Part shown: piece after piece, positions 1 through 9,790 of the stretch | Layout of the letters: every line of letters begins with the position of its first letter | How positions within the stretch are numbered: the first letter of the stretch is position 1 | Assembly (NCBI GenBank): GCA_963776935.1 | Contig: CAVZOP010000001.1 | Span: forward strand, 248,001-312,000 | Origin: JALOLG01 sp963776935 | GTDB lineage: Bacteria > Actinomycetota > Acidimicrobiia > Acidimicrobiales > Ilumatobacteraceae | Reading direction: 5' to 3' | Length of the DNA: 64,000 nt | Made by a program: the position numbers and the translations under genes | Notes under the pieces: model-generated | Seen by the model: only the letters and a program-made list of their open reading frames with translations | Told to the model about the DNA's origin: nothing | Database searches by the model: none

Positions 1-262
1 TGGCGGCGATGTTGGCGTGCGAGATCGCCGCCACCGATCGAATGGCGCGGTCGAAGCGATCGAGGAACTCGGGCGACTCCGCCATCGCCGGCAGCACGAC
101 CTTGAGCGTCACGGGACGGCCGGATGTGGTGTCGTCGGCGTCGTAGATCACCGTGTTGGCGCCGGATGACGCCATCCTGACCAGGCGGTACCGCTCGGCG
201 AAGAGGGAGCCCACCAGCTGTTCCGGGCCACCGGTGCCGGTGTCCGGATCGATCTTCTCCAC
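1..262 (-). CDS. Serine/threonine protein kinase, N-terminal part (runs off the left edge)
   Basis: Only the first 87 codons are present. The start is a GTG at 262. Residues 24-54 read as the first strands of a Hanks-type kinase: RYRLVRMASSGANTVIYDAD followed by the lysine of the third strand in VTLKVV (about K54). The glycine-rich loop is poor: one Gly remains where GxGxxG is expected, so nucleotide binding may be weakened. The family phosphorylates Ser/Thr in proteins and is usually membrane-anchored in actinobacteria, but the catalytic loop and any transmembrane segment lie outside the window. It is divergent from the 396-938 gene, so the 133 bp between them should hold both promoters. Confidence 0.75.
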   Translation of the reverse strand, partial: MEKIDPDTGTGGPEQLVGSLFAERYRLVRMASSGANTVIYDADDTTSGRPVTLKVVLPAMAESPEFLDRFDRAIRSVAAISHANIAA

Positions 263-395
263 GATCGGAGCACGATATCGCTTGGCTGCCGTCGACAGAC
301 GACAGCCCCGGAGCGACCGGAGGGGCGCTCCGGGCCCCTTCCGGCGGGTCCCGATCCGCCGCGCGAGGCGCCCCCCAGCACGGCATCATGGTGGG

Positions 396-938
396 ATGGC
401 GTCCGAGCCACCCACGATCACAGCCGCCGACGACGCCGCCCCGGTAACGGCCAGCCCGCGGCGGCGGCGCCGGATCGATCGTGGCCTGCTCCTCGCCAGC
501 GCCGGCATCGCCGTCGGGCTGGTGCTCGTCGGGCTCGGCGTGATCGTGTCGGTGACCGGGGACGAAGCGACCAATCTGCCCGACGAGATCGAGGAGATTG
601 CGCCCGTTCCCGACGCGGTCCAGGTGCTGTCGCAGTCGAGCGTCTTCGTCGACCTGGTCACGTCGTACACCGGTGTGCTCGTGATCGACGGCGTCGAGAT
701 CGAGACGATCGACCTGAGCGAGATCGACTCGACCGGTGTCGAGCCAGGCCAGCAGGTCGACATCCCGACCGCCACCGTGTACGAGCCCGGGAACGCCACC
801 CTCACCTACACGCCGAGCGAGGGGGCGCCGATCGAGACGTTCGAGGAGGGCGTTCACCAGGTACAGGTGATCTACTGGCGACCCGAGGAAGGCCGCTCTC
901 GGGCCGGCCTGTACAGCTGGACGTTCCACGTCATCTGA
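396..938 (+). CDS. Membrane-anchored hypothetical protein
   Basis: A 180-residue protein starting at ATG 396; the longer upstream reading is unlikely because it overlaps the divergent kinase gene. Residues 1-27 are a cytoplasmic tail with an Arg-rich stop, followed by one hydrophobic segment (about 30-53) and an acidic extracytoplasmic part of roughly 125 residues rich in beta-forming stretches. No enzyme motif is visible. It could be a small secreted-domain sensor or partner of the adjacent kinase, but that is only suggested by position. It converges on ligA with 9 bp between the two stops. Confidence 0.7.
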   Translation: MASEPPTITAADDAAPVTASPRRRRRIDRGLLLASAGIAVGLVLVGLGVIVSVTGDEATNLPDEIEEIAPVPDAVQVLSQSSVFVDLVTSYTGVLVIDGVEIETIDLSEIDSTGVEPGQQVDIPTATVYEPGNATLTYTPSEGAPIETFEEGVHQVQVIYWRPEEGRSRAGLYSWTFHVI

Positions 939-947
939 CGCTCGACG

Positions 948-3029
948 TCAGGTGCCGCGCTCGCCGGTCTCGAGCAGTTGCCGGAACCCGGCCTCGTCGA
1001 GGATCGGGATCCCGAGCTGCTCGGCCTTGGTGAGCTTGCTCGCCCCCGGCGACTCGCCGACCACGACCGCGTAGGTCTTGGCGCTGACGCTGCCGGGGCT
1101 CTTGCCACCCCGCGACGTGATCGCCTGCTCGGCCTCCTCGCGATTGAACCCGGCGAGCGTGCCGGTGACCACCACGGTCTTGCCGGCCAACACCTGCGGC
1201 ACCGCGGCCCGAGCGGCGGCGGCCGCGGCGGCCGCCGACTCACTTCCGAAGTCGACGCCCGCCGCACGCAGCTTCTCGATGAACGCCCGGCTCCCCGGCA
1301 GTTCGAACCACGCCGCGATCGACGCCGCGATCACGGGCCCGATCCCGTCGACCGCGGCCAGTTCCTCGGACGACGCCGCCATCACACGGTCGAGCGTGCC
1401 GAACTCGGCGGCCAGCAGTTGCGCCGCGGCTGGTCCGAGGTGTTTCACACCGAGCGCGGTGAGCAGGCGCGGCAGCGGACGGGACTTGGAGTCGGCGATC
1501 GCTGCCGCCAGCTTCTCGGCGCTCGCGCTCGCGAACCCTTCGAGCGTCGCCAGCTGCTCGGCGGTGAGCACGTAGATGTCGGCCGGGTCGGCCACCAGAC
1601 CGTTCGACGTGAGCTGCACGACGGTGCGCTCACCAAGGCCCTCGATGTCCATCGCACCGCGTGACGCCCAGTAGATCACCCGCTGATCGCGCTGGAACGG
1701 GCAGGCCGGGTCGACGCACCGCGTGTCGGCCTCACCCTCCGGTCGCAGCAGGGTGCTCCCCAGCGGGCACGGGCACGTCGTCGGGAACTGCCACGGCCGC
1801 GACTTCTTGGGCCGCAGCGACAGCACCGGGCCCACCACCTCGGGGATCACATCGCCCGCCTTGCGGACGACGACGGTGTCGCCCGGCCGGACGTCTTTGG
1901 CCCGTACCTGATCCTCGTTGTGGAGCGTCGCCATCCCGACCGTCGACCCGCCGACGAAGACCGGCTCGAGGACGGCGAACGGTGTGGCCCGTCCGGTGCG
2001 GCCGATCGAGATCTGGATGTCGCGCAGCACCGTGGTGCGCTCCTCTGGCGGGAACTTGTAGGCGATCGCCCACCGCGGTGCCCGCGACGTGAAACCGAGC
2101 TCGAGGCGCTGGGCCAGATCGTCGACCTTGACCACGACCCCGTCGATCTCGTAGTCGAGGGCGTGGCGGTGCTCCTGCCAGTGCGCGCAGTGCTCGAACA
2201 CGTCTTCGAGGGAGTCGAGGACTTTGACCTCGGGATTGACCGGGAACCCCAGGTCGGCGAGGAACTCCAACGTCTCGTGGTGCGTCGTGAACGCCGGACC
2301 GCCGACCACCTCACCGAGCTGATACGCCCAGAACGCCAGCTCTCGCTTGGCCGTGACCTGAGGATCCTTCTGACGGAGGCTGCCGGCCGCCGAGTTGCGC
2401 GGGTTGACGAAGCGTCTCCCACCGACCGCGTCGGCGGCGGCGTTCAGCCGCTCGAACCCGGCGATCGTCATGTAGATCTCGCCGCGCACCTCGACCACCT
2501 CGGGCACGGCCCGACCGGCACGCGACTCCAGCTGCCGCGGGATCACGGCGATCGTGGCGACGTTGGCCGTGACGTCCTCGCCGACGCGACCGTCGCCGCG
2601 AGTGGCCGCCTGGACGTACTTGCCCCGTTCATACCGCAAGCTCATCGCCAACCCGTCGATCTTGAGCTCGCACGCGTACCTGGCGGCGGTGTCACCGAGG
2701 CTGCGGCGCACCCGGTTCCCCCACGCGTGCAGCTCGTCGGCGGACATCGCGTTGTCGAGGCTGGTCATCGGCACGGCGTGGACGACCGGCGCGAACAGGA
2801 CGCTCGGCGCGCCGCCCACTGCCTCGGCCGGCGACTCTTCGACGGCGAGCTCGGGATGTTCTGCTTCGAGGTCCCGTAGTTCGCGCGCGAGCAGGTCGAA
2901 GTCGCCGTCGCTGATCTCCGGTTCGTCGAGCTCGTGGTACCGGCGGTTGTGGTAGGCGACCTGCGCTCGGAGCTCGGCGATGCGATCAGCGACGCTCGGA
3001 GTGGTGATTCGCTCGCGGCGCTCGCTCAT
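948..3029 (-). CDS. ligA: NAD-dependent DNA ligase LigA
   Basis: Seals nicks in duplex DNA with NAD+ as cofactor, in replication and repair. The 693 residues are full length for the family. The adenylated lysine is K123 in the KIDG motif. Adenylation and OB domains follow to about residue 410, then a four-cysteine zinc site (C419, C421, C438, C443), helix-hairpin-helix repeats (about 480-590) and a C-terminal BRCT domain (about 605-690) beginning LAGKTVVVTGTL. The start is ATG 3029. The gene lies downstream of a MetE-like gene and of mnmA and a cysteine desulfurase, an order also seen in mycobacteria as far as I recall. Alanine-rich linker (about 590-604) before the BRCT domain. Confidence 0.97.
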   Translation of the reverse strand: MSERRERITTPSVADRIAELRAQVAYHNRRYHELDEPEISDGDFDLLARELRDLEAEHPELAVEESPAEAVGGAPSVLFAPVVHAVPMTSLDNAMSADELHAWGNRVRRSLGDTAARYACELKIDGLAMSLRYERGKYVQAATRGDGRVGEDVTANVATIAVIPRQLESRAGRAVPEVVEVRGEIYMTIAGFERLNAAADAVGGRRFVNPRNSAAGSLRQKDPQVTAKRELAFWAYQLGEVVGGPAFTTHHETLEFLADLGFPVNPEVKVLDSLEDVFEHCAHWQEHRHALDYEIDGVVVKVDDLAQRLELGFTSRAPRWAIAYKFPPEERTTVLRDIQISIGRTGRATPFAVLEPVFVGGSTVGMATLHNEDQVRAKDVRPGDTVVVRKAGDVIPEVVGPVLSLRPKKSRPWQFPTTCPCPLGSTLLRPEGEADTRCVDPACPFQRDQRVIYWASRGAMDIEGLGERTVVQLTSNGLVADPADIYVLTAEQLATLEGFASASAEKLAAAIADSKSRPLPRLLTALGVKHLGPAAAQLLAAEFGTLDRVMAASSEELAAVDGIGPVIAASIAAWFELPGSRAFIEKLRAAGVDFGSESAAAAAAAARAAVPQVLAGKTVVVTGTLAGFNREEAEQAITSRGGKSPGSVSAKTYAVVVGESPGASKLTKAEQLGIPILDEAGFRQLLETGERGT

Positions 3030-3054
3030 GGGCCACGAGTGTACGAATTGACCA

Positions 3055-4108
3055 CTACGCGCCGAGAACGAACCTCGCCGCGGTCGACTGGTCGCGGACC
3101 CGGCGGGCGATGTCGCGCACCATCTGGTACACCCGCTCGGCGACGCTGACGCTGTGGACGCCGAGCCCGCAATGGGGCGTGATCATGCTCTGGCGCCGGA
3201 TGAGCACCGGATCGACCCCGGACTGCACGAACTCGCACCACAGATTGCTGAGCTGATGCCACGCCCGCCCGCCCGTGACGCCGATCGGACCGTCGACCGC
3301 GACCGCACCCCACGCGATCCAGCCACCGTCCTCGAGGAAACGTTGCAGGTAGCCGCCGATCGAGGCCAGCTCGCGGTGTAGCCGGCATCGAGAGCACCCG
3401 CGGACCGGCAGCGAGCAGCGACGCCCAATCGGCCGGTGCGCAGCAGTGGACGCCGACCGCACCGAGCGGTTCGGCGACGGCCATCGCCGTCGACAACAGG
3501 TCGACCGCGGCGTCGGGCGGCAGGGCGAAGTCGGGCGACATCAGATCGGCCATCGCCGGCTCGTCCAGGACCACCAGTTGCGGTGAGCCGGGCAGGGCCT
3601 CACCGACCGCCCGGCCGAGGGCGGCGACGTGCGAGCGCACGGATCGCACGGCGACGTCGAACGCGATCTCGGACGGGGCGCCCGCCCGGATCAACGCCAC
3701 GCCGAGCGTGACCGGGCCGACGAACGACCACTTCACCGTCGTCCCGGCGATCCCCGAATCGGCGGCACGGTCGAGGAAGGCCCGGAAGCCACCGAAACCG
3801 TCGGCCGCCAGGTCGGTGACCACGGGTGCCTCCGGATCGAGGCGGTCGAGGTCGACGGCGATCGCGCCGTACTGGCCGAGCGTGACTCCCGGCGTGCCGA
3901 CAACGGCCTGGGCGATCAGCGACTCGGCCGGTGAGCGGCGGGGCAGGCTGGGGATCATCACCAGCTCGTTCTCACGGAGCGAGAACTCCGCCGCAGCACG
4001 CGCGTCACGATGCGGCAGACTGCCGACGCCGGTGGCGGCACCCGCGAGGAGCCCGTCGAACGGCGAGGCCGGCCCCGTCAGCCGTGTGTCGCTGTGCGGC
4101 ACCTCCAC
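3055..4108 (-). CDS. Cobalamin-independent methionine synthase (MetE) family protein, frameshifted near 3384
   Basis: About 350 residues, the length of the single-barrel MetE C-terminal family rather than full MetE (about 750). The start is taken as GTG 4108, preceded by GGGAGAGGACGAAGG. The N-terminal motif ATGVGSLPH is typical. The metal site is visible as HCC in GVHCCAPADW and as the late HCGLG motif in ITPHCGLGVHS. These two halves are in different frames; the change lies at about 3384, where removing one base gives a continuous barrel (VLSMPA then RELASIGGYL). The family uses a zinc-bound thiol as methyl acceptor; the actual substrate of these short forms is unknown. A second relative is at 61597-62631. 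Confidence 0.8.
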
Positions 4109-4300
4109 CCTTCGTCCTCTCCCGCGGCTCGCCCGCGCGTGTCGCGCACGTCGTTCGCGCATCATTCGCCTGGTCCGTTCGGACCCGCTCTGCCGGCGCC
4201 AGGTCGGCGCTGCGCGTCATCGTGGCACGGCGCGTGGGCGCGGCACGACTCCGGACCCGCGGAACGCGTTCAACCCCAGTCGATCCGGCATCCTGGTGCG

Positions 4301-5218
4301 ATGCCGGGGACCGATGCTGACCGCACCAGCTGGCGGTCGTGGGTGCTCGGCCTGACATGGCTGCCCTGGATGCTGCGCGTCACCTGGATCGCCGTCGCCG
4401 CCGTCGGGTGGCCCGCAGTGTCGTCGGCAGTGACCGAGCGCAGCGACGCGGTCGCGACCGTCGCGACCGTCGGTGCCATCGTCGTGTGGGTTGCGGGTGT
4501 CGGCGCCATGGCGATCCCGGCCACCGCGTCGTTGACGGCGGTGCGCGTGATCGTTCCGCTGGCGCCACTCGCGGGCGTCGCCACGCTCGTCGGAGACGGC
4601 GACACGGCGGACGGCATCGAGACGGTGGTCGTCGGCGCGCTGGCCGCGCTCGTCGCCATGTCGGCAGAGCTGGGCAAGCTGTTCGTGCAAGCGTCGGCCT
4701 ACGGGGACGAGGAACGACATCCGCTGCGCCCGCCGCTCGGGTTCGCCGTCGCCGCCGGTCTCGCCTGGATCGTCTGGGCCGGCGCGGTGATGTGCGGGCC
4801 GCTCCTGCTCGCCGGGCGTGCGTGGATCCCCGGCGCGATCGTGACCGCTCTGGCGGTCCTCACCACGGCGACGCTGCCGAGACGTTGGCACCAGCTGTCC
4901 CGACGCTGGCTCGTACTGGTGCCGGCCGGGCTGGCGCTCCACGACCCGGTCGTGTTGGGCGAGACGCTCATGCTGCGCCGGCCGGAGGTGGCCCGGATCC
5001 GACTCGCTCCCGTCGACACCGAAGCCGCCGATCTGACCGGACCGACGACGGGCAACGCCATCGAGGTCGCCACCGCGGACACAGTGACGGCACTGCTCGC
5101 TCCGACCCGCCAACATCCACGCGGCCGGGCGATCCACCTCACCGCCTTCCTCACCAGCCCCACGCGACCCGGCCGTGCGCTCCAGGCCGCCGCCAGGCGC
5201 CGCCTCCCGATCGGCTGA
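4301..5218 (+). CDS. Multi-pass membrane protein of unknown function
   Basis: A 305-residue protein starting at ATG 4301. Hydrophobic segments lie at roughly residues 14-38, 47-65, 72-92, 105-127 and 145-190. The remaining 110 residues are cytoplasmic-looking, with conserved-seeming PLLxxGxxWIPGA and an Arg-rich tail. I do not recognise a family. It is divergent from the MetE-like gene (192 bp apart) and converges on mnmA with 8 bp between stops. Confidence 0.65.
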   Translation: MPGTDADRTSWRSWVLGLTWLPWMLRVTWIAVAAVGWPAVSSAVTERSDAVATVATVGAIVVWVAGVGAMAIPATASLTAVRVIVPLAPLAGVATLVGDGDTADGIETVVVGALAALVAMSAELGKLFVQASAYGDEERHPLRPPLGFAVAAGLAWIVWAGAVMCGPLLLAGRAWIPGAIVTALAVLTTATLPRRWHQLSRRWLVLVPAGLALHDPVVLGETLMLRRPEVARIRLAPVDTEAADLTGPTTGNAIEVATADTVTALLAPTRQHPRGRAIHLTAFLTSPTRPGRALQAAARRRLPIG

Positions 5219-5226
5219 ACGTCAAT

Positions 5227-6270
5227 TCAACCGGCGAGGCCACCGCCGTACACGAAGCGGTCGGACGGGTCGTAGAACACCACGCTCTGGCCCAGCGCCA
5301 CGCGACGCTGCGGGGTCGACCACGTCACGTCGATGCCGCCGCCGGCAGGCACGATCGTGGCCGGCTGCGGGACGCCGTGGGCGCTGCACTGGGCGAGCAC
5401 CTCACCGGCACGCGGCGCGTCGACCCACGACACGTCGGTCACGTGCAGACCGGGGTCGACCAACTCGGCCGCGGTGCCGATCGTCACGATCGCCGCGTCG
5501 TGATCGACACCGACGACGTACCGCTTCGGACCGCCGCCCGGCAGGCCCAGCCCGCGACGCTGACCGACCGTCACCAACTCGAGTGTGTCGACCGTGCCGA
5601 GTGGCCGCCCCGACGTGTCGACGACGTCGGCGCGCCGGAACGGGATCCGGCTCCCCAGGAACTGCTCACGCCCTCCAGTCGAGGTGACGAAGCAGACGTC
5701 CTGGCTGTCGGGCTTGGTGGCCGTCCGCAGCCCGAGGCGAGCAGCGATCCGCCGCACCTCGTCCTTGGTGATCTCGCCGATCGGGAACAGGGTGCTGGCG
5801 AGATCGCGCTGGCCGAGCATGTGCACGACGTAGCTCTGGTCCTTCGTCCGATCGACGCCACGCTCGAGCGTGTAGTGCCCGTTCGTCGTCCGGCCGATCC
5901 GGGCGTGATGGCCGGTCGCGACGGCGTCGAAGCCGAGAACCTCGGCCCGCTCGGCGAGGCGGGCGAACTTCACGTGGCGGTTGCACTCGATGCATGGGTT
6001 GGGTGTGCGTCCGGCGACGTGCGCCGACACGTACGGGTTCACGACGTGCTCGTCGAAGTCGTCGCCGAAGTTGAACACGACGTGATCGATGTCGAGTTGC
6101 TGGGCAACCCGGCGGGCGTCGTCGACGTCGGCCACGCTGCAGCAGCCGGTGTCGCTCTCGCCGCCCCACAGCCGCATCGTGACGCCGACCACGGTGTGCC
6201 CGGCCTCGAGGAGGCAGGCGCCGGCGACGGATGAGTCGACGCCGCCGCTCATGGCGAGCATCACCTTCAC
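5227..6270 (-). CDS. mnmA: tRNA-specific 2-thiouridylase MnmA (TrmU)
   Basis: Thiolates U34 of tRNA-Lys, -Glu and -Gln using sulfur delivered from a cysteine desulfurase. The 347 residues contain the PP-loop SGGVDSS at about 8-14, the catalytic cysteine in NPCIECNRHVKF (about 98-105) and the partner cysteine in DSQDVCFV (about 195). The start is GTG 6270, whose GTGA overlaps the TGA of the upstream desulfurase gene (6267-6269), a coupled-translation arrangement. The pairing with a desulfurase gene on one transcript fits a sulfur relay for tRNA. Confidence 0.96.
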   Translation of the reverse strand: MKVMLAMSGGVDSSVAGACLLEAGHTVVGVTMRLWGGESDTGCCSVADVDDARRVAQQLDIDHVVFNFGDDFDEHVVNPYVSAHVAGRTPNPCIECNRHVKFARLAERAEVLGFDAVATGHHARIGRTTNGHYTLERGVDRTKDQSYVVHMLGQRDLASTLFPIGEITKDEVRRIAARLGLRTATKPDSQDVCFVTSTGGREQFLGSRIPFRRADVVDTSGRPLGTVDTLELVTVGQRRGLGLPGGGPKRYVVGVDHDAAIVTIGTAAELVDPGLHVTDVSWVDAPRAGEVLAQCSAHGVPQPATIVPAGGGIDVTWSTPQRRVALGQSVVFYDPSDRFVYGGGLAG

Positions 6271-7445
6271 GTCGAGCCGGCCCGCGCGGTACGCGCCTGC
6301 GCACGCTGTGCATCGGCTCGACGCAGCGTGGTGACGGCGTCGACGATCACGTCGATGGCACGGTCGACGTCGACCTGGCTGCTCGTGTGACCGAGGCTCA
6401 TCCGCAAGGCACCCTGTGACCACGCCGGGTCGACACCCATCGCGGTGAGCACGTGCGATCGCTCCATGGCCCCGCTCGCGCACGAGGAGGCGGCCGAGGC
6501 GCAGACGTCGGCCTCGTCGAGCAGGTAGAGCAGCGCCTCGCTCTCGACGCCCGAGATGCACACGTGTGCCGACCCGGCGACCTTCAACTCGCGTGGCACG
6601 GTCTCGAGCACGCCGTCGAGCCGTGACGTGATGCCGTCGACGAGCCGGTCGCGCAGGACGCGCAGCCGCTCGTTCTCACGATCGCGGTCGGTGTCGGTGA
6701 TGCACAACGCCTCGGCGAGGGCGACGATCCCGGCGACGTTGTGGGTACCGCTGCGTCGTTCCCGCTCCTGACCGCCGCCCATGATCAGCGGGGCGAGACG
6801 GACACCGTCGCGAACGGTGAGCACTCCGACGCCCTTGGGTCCACCGAACTTGTGGGCGCTCAACGACATCATGTCGACGAGCGGCGTGATCGTGCGCAGA
6901 TCGAGCCAGCACGCTGCCTGCACGGCATCGGTGTGTAACAGCGCCTTCGGGGCCAGCTCGCGAACGAGTCGGGAGACGGCGGCGAGATCGGTGATCGTGC
7001 CGACCTCGTTGTTGACCGCCATCACGCTGACGATCGCGACATCGGGCCCGAGCGCCGCGGCGAGGTCGTCGAGGTCGACCTGCCCGCTGGCGTCGACGCG
7101 CACGACACGGCCGCCGAGATGCTCGACGACGTGGAGCACGGCGTGGTGCTCGGCCGCGGTACACACCGCCGTGCCGCCATTGCTCAGCGCCCCGACGATG
7201 GCGGCGTTGTCGCTCTCGGTGCCACATCCGGTGAACACGACTTCGCCGGGCAGCACGCCGAGTGTGGCGGCAACGCGATCGCGGGCCTCGTCGACGGCGC
7301 GGCGAGCGTCGCGGGCGAACCGATGAGAACCGCTCGGGTTGGCGAACCGCACGTCGAAGAACGGCAGCATCGCGGCGATCGCCTGCGGGCGCATGGGCGA
7401 CGTCGCGGCGTGGTCGAGATAGGCGAGTGAGGTCGGCGACGGCAC
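6267..7445 (-). CDS. Cysteine desulfurase (NifS/IscS family)
   Basis: A PLP enzyme that removes sulfur from L-cysteine and holds it as a persulfide. The 392 residues include the substrate His in AEHHAVL (about 100), the PLP lysine K199 in SLSAHKFGGPKG and the persulfide cysteine C322 in SAASSCASGA. The start is GTG 7445. It is the first gene of a two-gene unit with mnmA, and the direct sulfur acceptor is probably MnmA. Housekeeping iron-sulfur supply cannot be excluded; the nfu-type gene in this window is 7.5 kb away. Confidence 0.95.
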   Translation of the reverse strand: MPSPTSLAYLDHAATSPMRPQAIAAMLPFFDVRFANPSGSHRFARDARRAVDEARDRVAATLGVLPGEVVFTGCGTESDNAAIVGALSNGGTAVCTAAEHHAVLHVVEHLGGRVVRVDASGQVDLDDLAAALGPDVAIVSVMAVNNEVGTITDLAAVSRLVRELAPKALLHTDAVQAACWLDLRTITPLVDMMSLSAHKFGGPKGVGVLTVRDGVRLAPLIMGGGQERERRSGTHNVAGIVALAEALCITDTDRDRENERLRVLRDRLVDGITSRLDGVLETVPRELKVAGSAHVCISGVESEALLYLLDEADVCASAASSCASGAMERSHVLTAMGVDPAWSQGALRMSLGHTSSQVDVDRAIDVIVDAVTTLRRADAQRAQARTARAGST

Positions 7446-7513
7446 GCCCCTACGCTACCGAGCGACGCCGATCCGGCGTCCCGTGCGGTGCCATCCGGTA
7501 CCTTGCATCGGCG

Positions 7514-8266
7514 GTGGAGGGCTACGGACCATCCTCGTACGGCGACCGATTCGCCGACGTCTACGACGATTGGTACCGCGGGCTGTCCGATGTCGATGTC
7601 GCCGTCGCGGCGCTGCTCGACCTCGCCGGGCGCGGTTCAGTGCTCGAGCTCGGTGTCGGCACGGGACGGCTGGCGATCCCGCTCGCCGGAGCCGGAGCCG
7701 CGCGCAACATCACCGTGAGCGGAATCGATTCGAGCGCCGCGATGCTCGACGTGATGCGCGCCAAACCGGGCGCCGAGCTTGTCGACGTCCATCTCGGCGA
7801 CATGGTCGACGCGATGCCGGAGGGGCAGTTCGCGCTGATCTTCGTCGCCTACAACACGCTGTTCAACCTGGCCGATGCGGCTCGCCAGGCCGCCTGCTTC
7901 GCCGCCGCCGCCGAACGTCTCGCGCCGGGCGGCCGGTTCGTCGTCGAGGCATTCGTCCCCGACGATCCACCACGCGAGGGCTCCGCCGTCTCGGTGCGAT
8001 CGATGACGGCCGACCGGGTCGTGCTGTCGGTGTCGATCCACCGACCCGCGGAGCAATTCGCCGAGGGGCAGTTCATCGAGCTCACCGAGGCCGGAGCGGT
8101 CCGCCTGCGGCCGTGGTCCATCCGCTACGCACCGCCCGACGAGCTCGACGCGATGGCGGCGGCCGCCGGCTTGCAGCTCGAGAACCGATGGTTGGGCTTC
8201 GGCGATCGCGACTTCCGCGACGGCGACGAACGTCACGTGAGCGCATGGAGGGCGCGCGGGGAGTAG
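7514..8266 (+). CDS. Class I SAM-dependent methyltransferase
   Basis: A 250-residue protein. Motif I is VLELGVGTGRLAIPLA (about 45-60), with an acidic residue after strand 2 in GIDSSAAML and motif II/III in FALIFVAYNTLFNL (about 112-125). These are the SAM-binding Rossmann elements. The substrate is unknown. GTG 7514 is chosen because the desulfurase gene diverges 68 bp away and the longer reading has no homology-like sequence. galT follows 54 bp downstream on the same strand. Confidence 0.88.
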   Translation: MEGYGPSSYGDRFADVYDDWYRGLSDVDVAVAALLDLAGRGSVLELGVGTGRLAIPLAGAGAARNITVSGIDSSAAMLDVMRAKPGAELVDVHLGDMVDAMPEGQFALIFVAYNTLFNLADAARQAACFAAAAERLAPGGRFVVEAFVPDDPPREGSAVSVRSMTADRVVLSVSIHRPAEQFAEGQFIELTEAGAVRLRPWSIRYAPPDELDAMAAAAGLQLENRWLGFGDRDFRDGDERHVSAWRARGE

Positions 8267-8320
8267 TCGGCGTATCCATGCCTCGTTAACGGGTGTGGCC
8301 GGACGTATCCTGGTGGAACT

Positions 8321-9304
8321 GTGAGTCAGATGCGCCTCAACCAGCTGACGGGACGCTGGGTGACGATTGTCGCCGACCGAGCCGATCGCCCGACCGACTT
8401 CGCGCCACGCGGCCGTCAGATCGAAGCCGATACGAATCGTCCGTGCCCGTTCTGTCCGGGCAACGAGGAAGCCACACCACCCGCACTCGAAGCGGTCGAC
8501 GAAGCCGGCAGCTGGTCGATCCGCATCGTCCCCAACCTCTATCCGGCGTTCGACGGCGACGACGGCTTCGCCGTCCGCCACCTCGGCCCGGTGCACGTCG
8601 CGGCCAAGGCCAGCGGGATCCACGAGATCTTCGTGTTCTCCCCCGACCACGACGGCGGCCTGCAGGATCTCGACGATCGTCAGGCGTCCGATCTGATGCA
8701 CGCCCTCCAACGGCGGTTCGTCGAGCACGCCAGCACCCGTCACGTGCGCTACACCCAGGCGATCGTCAACCACGGGCACGAGGCGGGCGCCTCGCTCTCG
8801 CATCCGCACGGGCAGCTGCTCGGCCTGCCGTTCGTGCCGGGCGAGGTGCTCGACGAGGAGCGTGCGTTCGCCCGCTTCGTCGGCGGTTGCGTGCTGTGCA
8901 CCACGGTCGAGGCCGAGATCTCGTCCGGTGAGCGCATCATCTTCGCCAACGACGACGTCGTCGTGATGTGCCCGTACTGGAGTGGGTCGCCGTACGAGCT
9001 GTTGTTCGTGCCGCGCCGCCACGAGCAGCACCTCCAGGACGCCGACGACGATTCGCTCGACGCGATGGGACGTGCGCTGCGCGACGCCACCGCGTTCCTC
9101 AACGAGGCGCTCGGCGACATCGCCTACAACGTCGGGTTCCACACGGCACCGCACCAGCACGGCGGCGAGTTCCACTGGCACATCCACCTGTGGCCGAACC
9201 TCCACACCATCGCCGGTTTCGAGCGCGGCACCGGCGTGCTGATCAACGTGGTCCCACCCGAGCAGGCCGCCGAGGTCCTCCGCGGGGTCGCCGCTCTCGC
9301 CTGA
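8321..9304 (+). CDS. galT: Galactose-1-phosphate uridylyltransferase GalT
   Basis: Transfers UMP between UDP-glucose and galactose-1-phosphate in the Leloir pathway. The 327 residues carry a zinc-binding CPFC motif (42-45), the catalytic HPHGQ motif (161-165) with its nucleophilic histidine, and a C-terminal HQHGGEFHWHIHLWP metal/active-site segment (about 281-295). GTG 8321 is preceded by GGTGGA at a normal distance. No galK or galE neighbours are present in the window. Confidence 0.93.
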   Translation: MSQMRLNQLTGRWVTIVADRADRPTDFAPRGRQIEADTNRPCPFCPGNEEATPPALEAVDEAGSWSIRIVPNLYPAFDGDDGFAVRHLGPVHVAAKASGIHEIFVFSPDHDGGLQDLDDRQASDLMHALQRRFVEHASTRHVRYTQAIVNHGHEAGASLSHPHGQLLGLPFVPGEVLDEERAFARFVGGCVLCTTVEAEISSGERIIFANDDVVVMCPYWSGSPYELLFVPRRHEQHLQDADDDSLDAMGRALRDATAFLNEALGDIAYNVGFHTAPHQHGGEFHWHIHLWPNLHTIAGFERGTGVLINVVPPEQAAEVLRGVAALA

Positions 9305-9317
9305 CCCGCCCTCCCGG

Positions 9318-9770
9318 ATGTCGCGAATCACGGTGTCGATCGAGCTCGACGCACCGCCTGCACGCGTCTGGGACATCGTGGAGCCGATCGAACGCCACGT
9401 CGACTGGATGGCCGACGCGGTCGCGATCCGATTCGACGGCCCGCAGACCAGGGGGGTCGGCACCAGGTTCGTGTGTGACACCAAGGTCGGACCGTTCACG
9501 TTGACGGACCGGATGGAGATCACCGAGTGGGACCCGGAACGCTCGATGGGTGTGAGGCACTCCGGCGTCGTGTCCGGTTCCGGGATCTTCACCCTCGAGC
9601 CGATCGACCGCGGGCGCCGCACCCGCTTCACCTGGAGCGAGGACCTGCGATTCCCGTGGTACGTGGGCGGCCCGATCGCCGGGCTGATCGGCGGGCAGGC
9701 GGTGCTGCGCTGGATCTGGCGGCGCAACCTGCGGACGCTCGAGCGCGTCGTCCGGTCGCGATCCGACTGA
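9318..9770 (+). CDS. SRPBCC (START-like) family protein
   Basis: A 150-residue single-domain protein with the opening ITVSIELDAPPARVWDIVEP and a long helix at the C-terminus (GQAVLRWIWRRNLRTLERVV), typical of the hydrophobic-cavity START-like fold (polyketide cyclase/dehydrase group). The ligand is unknown. It begins 14 bp after galT and is probably cotranscribed. It converges on azlD with 20 bp between stops. Confidence 0.82.
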   Translation: MSRITVSIELDAPPARVWDIVEPIERHVDWMADAVAIRFDGPQTRGVGTRFVCDTKVGPFTLTDRMEITEWDPERSMGVRHSGVVSGSGIFTLEPIDRGRRTRFTWSEDLRFPWYVGGPIAGLIGGQAVLRWIWRRNLRTLERVVRSRSD

Positions 9771-9790
9771 GCTTCCGCACGTCGCCTTGC

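Noticed and set aside
4339..6234. A long plus-strand open frame across the membrane-protein gene and mnmA
   Set aside because: It overlaps mnmA antisense and has low-complexity Arg-rich content with no family resemblance.
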